DNA from: Dallia pectoralis
Taxonomy: Eukaryota; Chordata; Actinopteri; Esociformes; Umbridae
Length of the DNA stretch: 64,000 nucleotides
Assembly (NCBI GenBank): GCA_029465975.1
Contig: CM055753.1
Coordinates: 12,284,663-12,348,662 of the forward strand
Direction: 5' to 3'
Made by a program: the position numbers and the translations under genes. Under the pieces are notes generated by a model. That model was not told where the DNA came from. It saw only the letters and a program-made list of their open reading frames with translations, and did not search any database. This document shows positions 37,301 to 46,200 of this stretch, piece by piece; positions within the stretch are counted from its first letter, which is position 1, and each line of letters opens with the position of its first letter.

Positions 37301-37742
37301 CTATTTAGAATATTACATAGGGTGACATTCTTGAGTTAAACAGTCAGGTCACTTTCTACCACGATGGTGTGAATAGCCAGGACAGCTGTTTCCAAATGGT
37401 ATAGTGCAGATATACGGGACTAGATCATTAAAGGACTGCATGTATATAATGCATAAAAACCTGACTTAGGCTGTATGTCACAACACTGACCACAATGAAC
37501 ATCACCTAAATGCATGCATGCAGAATATATAGAATTATAGCCTATTAAAAAAGTTATTTGAGAACTTCCCCAAACGGAATATCTTTACAAGCCAATAGAC
37601 TTTAATTAAGCATGGTTTCACAATCCAGGAAATATGCAGTCATACTTACATCCTGAAATATAGACATGCCCTTTTTTAATTCAACTGGAGGAGCTGCTCC
37701 TTCCTCCAACAGAGACTGCACCTCCTCAGTAGAACCATCCAT
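17713..37742 (-). CDS. necab1: N-terminal EF-hand calcium-binding protein 1, 13 coding exons
   Basis: Exons in transcript order are 37742-37650, 34592-34568, 33977-33869, 31568-31543, 30966-30869, 27367-27231, 23644-23523, 23454-23378, 23295-23242, 22067-21955, 20729-20652, 19622-19531 and 17741-17713. They encode 350 aa (human about 351). NECAB1 is a cytosolic neuronal calcium sensor. The N-terminus MDGSTEEVQSL is followed by KKGMSIFQD. EF-hand 1 is the canonical loop DKNDDGKLSFDE (37-48). A second loop, DTHNTDNVDTDE, is degenerate. A coiled-coil NECAB region (EQFVTRFLLKET, NRLQKLIDRLEKK) follows, then the C-terminal monooxygenase-like (ABM) domain ending LETPEIMTTMLLPASWWVLNN. An in-frame TAA lies 24 nt upstream of the ATG, which fixes the start. 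The exon 6 donor is GC (gcaagt); all others are GT. Exons 2 and 4 are microexons of 25 and 26 nt. Intron 6 contains an intelectin pseudogene and intron 5 a LINE insertion. Confidence 0.96.
17812..19530. repeat. 37/40-bp minisatellite filling necab1 intron 12, about 45 copies
   Basis: The unit core is catattacatgtgaatatatg followed by tcatcctaccaaacag, with a 3-bp longer cagacagcag form. The last copy runs into the exon 12 donor: tgtgaatatatgttaccc contains the reverse complement of the donor. The array spans almost the entire intron and stops 70 nt from the exon 13 acceptor. Confidence 0.95.
19531..19622 (-). CDS. necab1: necab1 exon 12
   Basis: This 92-nt exon encodes the HLQTNYSKTFQRGN part of the C-terminal ABM-like domain. 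It is squeezed between two minisatellites: the 37/40-bp array touches its donor, and a 42-bp array starts about 50 nt from its acceptor. Confidence 0.95.
19670..20525. repeat. 42-bp (2 x 21) minisatellite in necab1 intron 11, about 20 copies
   Basis: Two related 21-bp halves alternate, ggcttcatagagcatccttt and ggctttatagagtattcata. The alternation is a higher-order repeat. The long open frame across it is a repeat translation. Confidence 0.94.
20936..21920. repeat. 44-bp minisatellite in necab1 intron 10, about 22 copies
   Basis: The unit core is ccactgtacagtacataagg followed by tgtagtagagtgtgtatattaact. Variants are tgcag/tgtag and gtaca/gaaca. It ends about 35 nt from the exon 10 donor. 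Confidence 0.95.
22118..22602. repeat. 18-bp minisatellite about 50 nt upstream of the necab1 exon 10 acceptor
   Basis: The unit is gtgtggagtgagacaggt with many point variants (cgtaga, catgtg, gaaaca), about 27 copies. Open frames on both strands are repeat translations. Confidence 0.94.
22905..23215. repeat. (CA)n-rich tracts in necab1 intron 9
   Basis: Several (CA)n runs are interrupted by gagcagacacacata. They lie within 30 nt of the exon 9 donor at 23241. Confidence 0.9.
23930..24125. repeat. About 70-bp tandem triplicate in necab1 intron 6
   Basis: Three copies share agctagcatgaccagatata and tcagatcagtgctctg, spaced 71 and 68 bp. The two junctions between them carry cgtcacgtgaac, an E-box-like CACGTG. 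Confidence 0.8.
24457..24464 (+). promoter_or_regulatory. TATA-box-like element upstream of the intelectin copy
   Basis: TATAAATA lies 56 bp before the intelectin-like ATG. It could be a chance match in AT-rich sequence. Confidence 0.3.
24520..25497 (+). pseudogene. Intronless intelectin-like pseudogene
   Basis: The translation is clearly intelectin, a secreted Ca2+-dependent glycan-binding lectin with an N-terminal fibrinogen-like part. It starts with a signal-peptide-like MNRALLLVISLVMTQ, then carries GLYYLITDTGVVYQ, FCDMTTAGGGWTLVASVHEN, WVNTNTFGT and a C-terminus ending VLLFYR. Three lesions break it: a 1-nt loss near 24670-24675 before the SCKELRDQYS segment, an in-frame TAG at 25134-25136, and an extra G in the G-run at 25359-25364. 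There are no introns, whereas vertebrate intelectin genes usually have several. The total length of about 978 bp is close to a full-length coding region. It lies inside necab1 intron 6 on the opposite strand. A processed retrocopy is the simplest reading, but no poly(A) tail or target-site duplication was found. The two 1-nt lesions could also be sequencing errors. Confidence 0.85.
25790..26075. repeat. Imperfect gggatgagggctgttgtg repeat
   Basis: About ten variable copies of two related units (gatgagggctgttgtgttgg and gatgagggtggttcattagg) in necab1 intron 6, downstream of the intelectin copy. Confidence 0.85.
26400..26830. repeat. Dispersed-repeat remnant and about 64-bp tandem segment
   Basis: Caagttcattgtcatatgta followed by gtacaatgaaaatatttctg resembles the tail of a common teleost interspersed repeat. 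Beyond it, about three copies of a segment with agctagctagcgcgctaac and tgttagttgtttgag occur near 26600-26830. Confidence 0.45.
27437..28116 (+). mobile_element. 5'-truncated non-LTR retrotransposon (RTE/Rex-like), 3' end copy
   Basis: The frame carries the reverse-transcriptase C-terminal part: VKEFKYLGVLF, KAKLSIYRSIFVPTLTYGHE, SQLRWFGHLVRMPPGRLPRE and the basic RRPRGRPRTRWRDY. It ends in gataagcggttgaagatgag with a short gatga tail. An identical tgaaaccatagat lies at both edges (27424-27436 and 28117-28129), consistent with a target-site duplication. A short deletion after RWRDY distinguishes it from the second copy. I am not certain of the clade name. Confidence 0.85.
28140..29025. repeat. 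41-bp minisatellite in necab1 intron 5, about 21 copies
   Basis: The unit core is gaagaatgaacccctagaga followed by tagctagaggtctgaactgta. Variants have accatagatat in place of cccctagagat. Similar copies on the left side of the LINE (27370-27436) show that the element inserted into this array. Confidence 0.93.
29690..30045. repeat. (CA)n-rich repeat with ttctgtctccttcacac and cctccctctacac units
   Basis: A compound repeat in necab1 intron 5. Threonine/histidine-rich open frames across it are artefacts. Confidence 0.9.
30348..30640. repeat. 28-bp minisatellite, about 10 copies, necab1 intron 5
   Basis: The unit core is gttgatcctatgtggtttgt followed by gtttagat, with cctat/cttat and tagat/taaat variants. 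Confidence 0.93.
31218..31442. repeat. (TG)n/(CG) alternating purine-pyrimidine tract, necab1 intron 4
   Basis: A long alternating tract with frequent CG steps (tgtgcgcgtgtg), about 100 nt from microexon 4. Such tracts can adopt Z-DNA. Confidence 0.93.
31543..31568 (-). CDS. necab1: necab1 exon 4 (26-nt microexon)
   Basis: It encodes NVDTDELC, which is the second half of the second EF-hand loop. The acceptor is cttccag and the donor is g|gtgag. Phases 2 and 1 fit exons 3 and 5. Confidence 0.9.
32508..32757. repeat. 12-bp minisatellite (gcctcgtctggg), about 20 copies, necab1 intron 3
   Basis: GC-rich, with cgtctggg/cgcctggg variants. All frames are open because the period is a multiple of 3. 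Confidence 0.95.
33370..33712. repeat. 31-bp minisatellite, 11 copies, about 160 nt after the necab1 exon 3 donor
   Basis: The unit core is gcacagagggggtgtacagg followed by aagtaggtgtc. It lies in intron 3 of necab1. Confidence 0.94.
34385..34545. repeat. GA-rich tract beside necab1 microexon 2
   Basis: The plus strand reads gagagagatggggagggg. On the transcribed strand this is a CU-rich tract that begins about 25 nt downstream of the microexon 2 donor. Confidence 0.9.
34568..34592 (-). CDS. necab1: necab1 exon 2 (25-nt microexon)
   Basis: It encodes ILRRADKN plus one base, which is the first three positions of the EF-hand 1 calcium loop. The acceptor is gttttag and the donor g|gtaag. It joins exons 1 and 3 in phase to give DKNDDGKLSF. 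Confidence 0.93.
35560..35745. repeat. Degenerate SINE-like fragment, necab1 intron 1
   Basis: The segment has gccttgctcaaggatggaat, tttctcaccttggtatt, ttgttactggtttgatgc and accactaggctacct in the order seen in a very common teleost (notably salmonid) SINE. It is heavily mutated. Confidence 0.5.
36023..36905. repeat. 38-bp minisatellite, about 23 nearly identical copies, necab1 intron 1
   Basis: The unit core is tacagtgctgtattatagct followed by ctatggttaatacattta. Only one substitution (tacatgta near 36545) was seen after the first copy, so the array is much more uniform than its neighbours. Confidence 0.96.
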
Positions 37743-37990
37743 ATTACAGGTGATCTTATAGGTTCTTTAGCCGGGTCCAGTATCGGATGTGAAGTAATAA
37801 GGTCCAACAGAACAGGTGATGGTAGAACAGGTGATGATCCCAGAGAACCCCTATCCCGAATAGTGCGGTGGCGCGTGTGCACTGCGCTCTGCAGGTGGTC
37901 ACGGTGATGCGCGTGTCCGCGCGTATAGGAGCGCTATAGACGGGCACGTGTGTGACTCGTACCCATGCATGTTACATTAAACACACGCGC
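37743..37990 (-). promoter_or_regulatory. necab1 5' UTR and promoter region
   Basis: A GC- and CpG-rich stretch (gatgcgcgtgtccgcgcg, gtggcgcgtgtgcac) lies directly upstream of the necab1 ATG, in contrast to the AT-rich flanks. No TATA box is obvious. Confidence 0.5.
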
Positions 37991-39736
37991 ATATCAGAAT
38001 ATCACGTTTATTCGTTTATTTCAGAATATCACGTTTATTCGGATTATCTTCTGATCACTAGAGCTTCTGCAGTAAAGACACATTAAACACTCAGTGCAAA
38101 CAGAGTAAAACACACAACAGAACAGTCAAGGATGTGTCATATGTATATAAATAGTGCAAAGGATCAGTGTTAACATGAGAAGATTGTAGAAAAATAATAT
38201 ACAGTTGTGCCAAACATAGTAATGTCCAGTTCTAATACAGATGTCCACCTTGGTATCAGAGCCTGTGCAGTACCAAACACAGCAGATGTACATATCCTGG
38301 ATTAATTACCTCAGGTCAGAAGTTACCACACTACAATCTAGTAAAGATACATTTGGTTTTCTGAAATACCTCGGTCCACCACCACCAGGAGTGACTAATA
38401 CACAAGGTTAGATAACCTCTATGTTTGGTAATACAAAGTATTTGTAATTAGGAAGTACAGTTTTGGGAGATGAGAAATGTCAAGAAACACGTGTTCAGTG
38501 AAGTTAAAAGTCCCAGCCAAGTTCTCGATAAGGATGGAGTTGAAAGTACGAGACACCTCGCCACATAAATATGATCAAATGGCCATCTGTCACTAGAGGA
38601 CTCTAGCCTTCTCTATGGATAACCGTAAGTTGAGCAGACAGGAACATAAAGGAAGCGGTGCAGCAGCGCCCTCTAGTGGTATATAGTGTTCAATACACAC
38701 AACATACTGGTTTGAGTTACCCGACCAGTAGGGTAAAACTATTCTAACAACCATGGGTGTGACCTCATAGACAGGAGTAACCAGGAGGTTGATAAACTAA
38801 ATCCCAGAGGTGGCAAGATGGAAACGTCACTCTGAACCTGACGAAGGCTGAGAAATTATTTGGTACATGTTTTTTTTAATCAGACGTGCTCATCCCCATT
38901 AGGTTTCTTTACTAGAATAGGTTGTAGGACTATAATAACACGTGTATTTACTACATTACTGTGAATGAGAAGCGAATGTCCCACAGGTTAAGAGACACTA
39001 AAATACATCTTATTAATAACATATGCTGTAATGTGATGTAATGTTCGGCCCAGGATGCTGTCGTGTCTTATCTAAGTTCAAAGTGCATTGATAATGTAAC
39101 ATGTCCTCTGAACAGAAATGACAACACACACAACATTTAATTTATCAAACACAGAACTTCGGCCCGACCACTATCATGTCCCGGTGGCCAAACCCGACTC
39201 CTCAGATCACGTTCAGTTCTCGCGTAATGTTCTGTTCTCGCGGTGGTTGAAGGTCGCTCTGATTGGGCCAAATCAGTAGGAGCAGAGATGGCAGTCACGT
39301 GGATCAGGCACTTGGCATTCTGGGAAACAAACACAACACAGGCTGGAGTATGAATACCGTTTAGCGTTTCAACAGCGTTTACTAGTGTGGGCAAAGCAAG
39401 AACCGGGTCGCAGCTGGTTTAATAAACCTGTTTAATAAACCATCCGGGTACCAGACCGTCACTACCCCTGGGGAGGAGAACACGGCAGGGCTTTATTGTG
39501 ATATACTGGACTTAACCAAACTAGAGGAGCCACCTGCAGTGTGACATGTTGTGATGTTACATTATGATGGACCGAGGAGTTTATTTGGACGGGCACACAT
39601 TTGACTTGGGACCGTGTTGCATCTGTACCTGTCGGGGACTCTAACTTGTGGACTACCGAGACTTTCTGGTAATTTGTGATTGCCCTCCACCCGGCTTGAT
39701 ATTTGAATCTATCGGCACTTCCAACACATTGATTTT
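37991..39736. other. Intergenic region between necab1 and tmem64, no gene recognised
   Basis: Mostly unique sequence. A reverse-strand AATAAA lies near 38022-38035 (cacgtttattcg twice). A reverse-strand open frame at 39137-39394 begins after an acceptor-like tttgtttcccag but matches no family I know. These could belong to an unrecognised transcript. Confidence 0.45.
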
Positions 39737-40488
39737 GTGATGACTATTGCTGGTGTGGGTTAGGGTTAGATCTGGACTATTGCTGGTGTGGGTTAGGGTT
39801 AGATCTGGACTATTGCTGGTGTGGGTTAGGGTTAGATCTGGACTATTGCTGGTGTGGGTTAGGGTTAGATCTGGACTATTAGCTGGTGTGGGTTAGGGTT
39901 AGATCTGGACTATTAGCTGGTGTGGGTTAGGGTTAGATCTGGACTATTGCTGGTGTGGGTTAGGGTTAGATCTGGACTATTAGCTGGTGTGGGTTAGGGT
40001 TAGATCTGGACTATTAGCTGGTGTGGGTTAGGGTTAGATCTGGACTATTAGCTGGTGTGGGTTAGGGTTAGATCTGGACTATTAGCTGGTGTGGGTTAGG
40101 GTTAGATCTGGACTATTAGCTGGTGTGGGTTAGGGTTAGATCTGGACTATTAGCTGGTGTGGGTTAGGGTTAGATCTGGACTATTGCTGGTGTGGGTTAG
40201 GGTTAGATCTGGACTATTAGCTGGTGTGGGTTAGGGTTAGATCTGGACTATTAGCTGGTGTGGGTTAGGGTTAGATCTGGACTATTAGCTGGTGTGGGTT
40301 AGGGTTAGATCTGGACTATTAGCTGGTGTGGGTTAGGGTTAAATCTGGACTATTAGCTGGTGTGGGTTAGGGTTAGATCTGGACTATTAGCTGGTGTGGG
40401 TTAGGGTTAGATCTGGACTATTAGCTAGTGTGGGTTAGGGTTAGATCTGGACTATTAGCTAGTGTGGGTTAGGGTTAGATCTGGTGTT
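39737..40488. repeat. 31/34-bp minisatellite containing telomere-like ttagggttag, about 22 copies
   Basis: The unit core is ctggtgtgggttagggttag followed by atctggactatta. Each unit carries gggttagggttag, that is two telomeric hexamers in phase. It lies about 360 bp upstream of the tmem64 start. Confidence 0.95.
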
Positions 40489-40845
40489 TGCATCAGACGT
40501 TATTTATAAATCACTGATCTGGCATGTTTCCCACTTGGCGTATCTGAGAGTACTACCTCACACTAGATAATCATTTTATAATGACTATTGGGATCGAAAG
40601 CCTTTCCTTTTTAAGTCAACGTAAGCAATTTCCTTGTGTGTTGAAACAAACCACTGGGTCATCAGTAAAGCCTGTCAGCCTGTGTCAACGTAGGGATCAT
40701 TTTCAGGTGAAATTATTCATGTGCAAGCCTTGACGTTGTTTTTTTTTACCACGGGAAACTTCATATTTTCTAGTTACTACGCTTGTCGTCAAGCTCACAA
40801 TCTATTTACTGGGAGACCTTCCTGAGACTCCGTTGTAGGACCGCC

Positions 40846-42069
40846 ATGTGGGGCGCCGGGTCGCAATCGTCCCTGCAGGTGTTCATAACCGTTCTGAAAC
40901 ACGCTGCGGCCAAAGGTCAGATCCAGCTGAACCGCTGGCTCCAGAGGTCTACCACGGACGAGTGCGATAAATTAGACATCCTGATATGCAACGCGTTTGA
41001 CGAGAGAGGGGGCGCCGTTGGCAAGTCTGACGGAGACCCGGAGAGCATCAATGACTCGGGAGTTTCGTTCAACGGAACCGCCAGCAGTGACTTTCGTAAC
41101 CCGTGCTGTATCACCACCTGTTGCTTTAAGAGCGCTCTTCTGGCGTGCATTCTGGCGGGCGTGTGCTTCTCCTCTGTGGCCCTGGTGCGGCAGTACCTCA
41201 AGGACCTTCTGCTCTGGGTGGAGAGCCTGGACAGTGTGGTCGGGGCCTTGCTGTTCATCGTGGGACTTATTGTCGTGTCTTTCCCGTTCGGCTGGGGATA
41301 CATCGTTCTCAACATTGCGGCGGGGTACCTCTATGGGTTTGTTCTGGGTATGGGACTTGTCATGGTGGGGGTTTTGATAGGGACCTTCGTGGCTCACCTG
41401 GTGTGTAAGAGACTGCTGACTGACTGGGTGGTCAGCCGGGTGGGGACCTCTGAACAGCTGGGTGCAGTCATCAGGGTGGTGGAAGGGGGGAACGGACTCA
41501 AAGTGGTGGCCTTGGCCAGACTCACGCCCATACCTTTTGGGCTCCAGAATGCCGTTTTTTCGGTGAGTATCATTCGACATTTTAACGTTTTTGCATGTGT
41601 CTTTATGTTCTGGGTACCCCTGTAATACAGTGTTTGTGTCCTAATGAGTGTGAATGGTTTGGTTCCAGTCCTCCTGATGGATTTAGGTGTTGTCCAGGCT
41701 CGGATGAACACTTTATTTGTTCTCAGCCCCATTCTTGACAAAGCGGGCCGATTACTGGCTACAGGCAGTTCCAGAGAGAACCCGGCCGTCATCTGCACAT
41801 CAGCCTCACTGTTACCATGGTTACTGCATGCAATGATTTGAACCGGGCCCAGCTGGGACCTGGTCAGAACAGTTAATTAACTCTGTGAATGGCTGCAGCA
41901 TTATTGGCTGCTCTGAGGAGCTATACCTCGTCTATTTATTTGTGTGTCCAGAAGGACAGCGAAGAAAATGTTTCAGCCGTTCCTGTAAGCTGCTCAAAAC
42001 TTTCCACGCTTCTTTTTTTACAGGCCAGCTTTCATACCGCTTCACCAGCGCCAATATTTGTGGCTAATG

Positions 42070-42103
<34 letters not shown>

Positions 42104-43247
42104 NNNNNNNNNNNNNNNNNNNNNNNNNNNNNNNNNNNNNNNNNNNNNNNNNNNNNNNNNNNNNNNNNNNNNNNNNNNNNNNNNNNNNNNNNNNNNNNNN
42201 NNNNNNNNNNNNNNNNNNNNNNNNNNNNNNNNNNNNNNNNNNNNNNNNNNNNNNNNNNNNNNNNNNNNNNNNNNNNNNNNNNNNNNNNNNNNNNNNNNNN
42301 NNNNNNNNNNNNNNNNNNNNNNNNNNNNNNNNNNNNNNNNNNNNNNNNNNNNNNNNNNNNNNNNNNNNNNNNNNNNNNNNNNNNNNNNNNNNNNNNNNNN
42401 NNNNNNNNNNNNNNNNNNNNNNNNNNNNNNNNNNNNNNNNNNNNNNNNNNNNNNNNNNNNNNNNNNNNNNNNNNNNNNNNNNNNNNNNNNNNNNNNNNNN
42501 NNNNNNNNNNNNNNNNNNNNNNNNNNNNNNNNNNNNNNNNNNNNNNNNNNNNNNNNNNNNNNNNNNNNNNNNNNNNNNNNNNNNNNNNNNNNNNNNNNNN
42601 NNNTTCTTAATTTTATTTCCTGGTCTCCTGAATATTCCCATGTGGGTAATCTTCAAATAAGGTTCGGTCCAATAGTGGAGTGCCCACATCCTGTTTTATG
42701 GCTGAACTTGACATTATAACTATAATAGATTAGGGATGTTTCTTCAACCAAATCACACTCACCATCTTTGGCATCTCTCATTTGCATGAGATTTCAATCA
42801 AATGGTCAATATACTTTTATATAGCTGGCAATCTCCAATACCTGTGCTCAATGTCATAAAAGGCTCACATCAGTAATAGACTTTTATCTCAGCATCAACA
42901 TAGTAAGATAAATAAGGCCTTGCCACATTGATCATGGGGTGTGTTTCAACTGCGTAAAAAGGAATCTGCTTTCTTGGTGGTTAATGTTTCGTATAGAAGA
43001 AGGTGTGGTGTGTCAAATGTTGTTGGATTAAAAAACAGAAGTTACATTACATTATCCAGTGTTCGAAGGTGGTGAAAAGTTGTAATATTCCAAACAGACA
43101 TGTCCGTTTCATCATGTAGCTTCATATCAAAACACAGTGCTCACTTCTAAACATCCTGGTAGCCAGGCAACTGCAGTTCCTGATTGACCAGATTGACTAG
43201 TATGAAATTACATTGATGGTAATGATCTAGTTCTGATTAACAGAGCT

Positions 43248-43283
<36 letters not shown>

Positions 43284-46200
43284 AAACCATTTAGTAGACC
43301 CCTGTCTATTCCCTGAAGCAATGCTTTTCCTGGAAGCACTCGCAGTTTGGTTGTGTGTTTTGCTTTTTGAAATGTTTTTTTTTGCGGTGTGTATTATTTC
43401 GTTATTTACGATGCATCATTTGGGACAATTGTGAAAGCACTTTAAATTCTCTTGACTCTCTCTTGATCCTAGGCGAGTGCTGAATTAGCATCAGGCCTTT
43501 ATGTTATGATATCACTGTGATATAACAGGTGAAGCCCCGTTTTTATTGACTCCATGGAAATATGTTGTCTGTGGCTGACAACACTGAAGTGTCGAGCAAT
43601 TAGACGTGCCCAAAACTCTCCCGTTGCTTCTTTGTAAAGCTCTCTTTGTTTCGGTTTTGGTTTGAATGTAAAGGGCTCTTTTGGATTGTAAAGCATTTGT
43701 TCACATTGCTGGATCGGGTGGGGCTGTGGGCCGCTGTCATGGCTGGGAGTCTTAATGGCGTCTCTACCAGTTCGGAACAACAGGATTTTACCACAATCCT
43801 TCAGTGTTGGGATGATATTAGTCAGTTGATCAGTGGCACCTTGTTATTCGCCAGACATAATAGATTCAGTTTTAATAGTTTAATTTTGTTCAGACCAACA
43901 GATTTTTTGCCACATGCTCACATTAATTATTCAGGCTGAATACTTAAGAATTAGATATTTTATGTTTGTAATTTTTTGTAAATTGCCATTGCCAAGCTTT
44001 AGATTGATGAAAAAAATTCTACATTTAGTCTGTCAGATGACAAAATGTGAACAGGCTGAATACCTTTTCAAGGCACTATGTGAGCCTATATGGACTTATG
44101 CCAACTGGAATTAAATAACACAAGTGGACTAGTTAGTCATTAGCCTAGCGCAATCCTATCAAGTCAATTTGAAGTGCCAAAGCCTACACTAGTCGCCTCT
44201 GTGAAAGATTGGCGTTCTGCGGTTTCTAGGCCTGACTAAGTCCCACAGGATCAGAATGTGTATCATTACTTGTGTACTGCAGTCATTTGGACCAGGAACC
44301 ATATGTTGCAGTTTGGGCTGCAGCTGTCCGTTTTCCCTGGGAGGTGGGGGATTGAGGTTCCAAATTCTCCCTGACTCCCGGTTCTCCCTGACTCCCGGTT
44401 CTCCCTGACTCCCGGTTCTCCCTGACTCCCGGTTCTCCCTGACTCCCGGTTCTTCCTGACTAGAGCAACGCTTAAAGCACGTACATCAAGATGAGACACA
44501 TTTTTCTTACATGCACAAGGAATTAATGCCTGAGGTGCCGCTGGTGCCGCTAAGTCCAGATTAGCCTGTGGGATAATGTTCTGATCCGGGGCTTTGAGCT
44601 GAACTCTGAGTCATTCAAATGACATTCAGAGTATTTGACACTTATCCAATTCCGGATGAGTTGTCCTCTGTATATTGATAAGATACCGGCTAAACTGTCA
44701 TGTAAAGGCCAGTTGAATAAATGTGTTAGACTCTCTGCCAGGTTGTGTTTTTGACTGTTTACGGACAGCCAAGGACAGCCAACGACCTGGGTCAGCATGT
44801 TCTGTTCTTACATTATGTCCACAATCTAAGTCCCCAGGTACCAACCATCTCTAATATGACACGACAACAGATGATCAAGGTAGAGCTGCTTGTCACTCCT
44901 GTTTTCTATCCTATTTGGGGCAGAATAGAAACGAGTGGTCTCTCAGATCAGAAGTCTAGTAACTGACCTAGAACCACTGTGGTTGCCATAACAGTAAAGT
45001 GCTTTTATTTTTAATTTGCAATCTTGAACAGAATACATAATATTATAGGAACTGGAGGTGTATGAACAGGTGAACACAACAACCTGACTGGTCGTTAGAC
45101 CATACATTGGTTGGGTTATATACACTTATCTGGGTGGTACTCTAGATAGTCAATCAGTCAATCAAATGTATTTTATAAAGCCCCTTTTACCACTAAGTTG
45201 TACCCCAAACCCACGTTGACAGTATTATGACGGTACTCTCTTGAGACGTATCTGCTCTAGTTTCGGTGTGATGATAAAGTTGGACAGTACTGGTTCAGCC
45301 TATATCACATGGTTTTCATTACTGCAACGTGAAAGAGAAGAATCAGTTTGTTCCTGCGTGAACACAACAGCCGGTAATGTCTGTGGTTGAGATGTAATTG
45401 TGCTCGTACAACACCCTGGATCACATGTGCCTGAACCTTTATCTCGTGGGATTGTGCGTCTTTGAATATCGTCTTGGCAACCTGTGAGGACGCGGTTAGA
45501 CATCGATGCAGCCCGGCCCTGTGTTTTGTCCATCAGCTGGAGCCCTGTGTTAGTTCAAGGTGTGGAGACGGGTCGCGTGGGAATGTGGACCTTTGATCTT
45601 GTTTCTGGTTGTTGTCATTGGACTTATGTGGCCTCATTCTGTCTGATCAGGTTGCCACTTCCTGTAGTTGTGTGTGTGTGTGTGTGTGGGACGAGGATTT
45701 TACTGGCTTATCAGAGAAAGTACTGCTCTCACAAACTGCTACTATTAATACCTCAAACCTGTGGGAAATCTTTGGCAATCCCCTCAAATTTAAACGAACC
45801 ATAAACGTCAGGTCTCTGGCGTTATTGCTTTGGGTCTCTGGCGTTATTGCGACGGGTCTCTGGCGTTATTGCGTCGGGTCTCTGGCAGTATTGCGACGGG
45901 TCTCTGGCGTTATTGCGTCGGGTCTCTGGCGTTATTGCGTCGGGTCTCTGGCGTTATTGCGTCGGGTCTCTGGCGTTATTGCGTCGGGTCTCTGGCGTTA
46001 TTGCGACGGGTCTCTGGCGTTATTGCGTCGGGTCTCTGGCGTTATTGCGACGGGTCTCTGGCGTTATTGCGTCGGGTCTCTGGCGTTATTGCGTCGGGTC
46101 TCTGGCGTTATTGCGTCGGGTCTCTGGCGTTATTGCGACGGGTCTCTGGCGTTATTGCGTCGGGTCTCTGGCGTGGGCGTTTGTCCTTGACTAAGCACAC

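Noticed and set aside
39137..39394. 85-aa reverse frame upstream of tmem64 as a gene
   Set aside because: It has an acceptor-like start but no recognisable domain, and no partner exon could be found, so it is mentioned only as part of the intergenic region.
40783..40845. Upstream extension of tmem64 from 40783
   Set aside because: The codon there is TTG, not ATG; the first ATG is at 40846 in a good context.
42058..42719. Frames crossing the N block
   Set aside because: They consist of undetermined bases and a (TG)n edge and carry no information.
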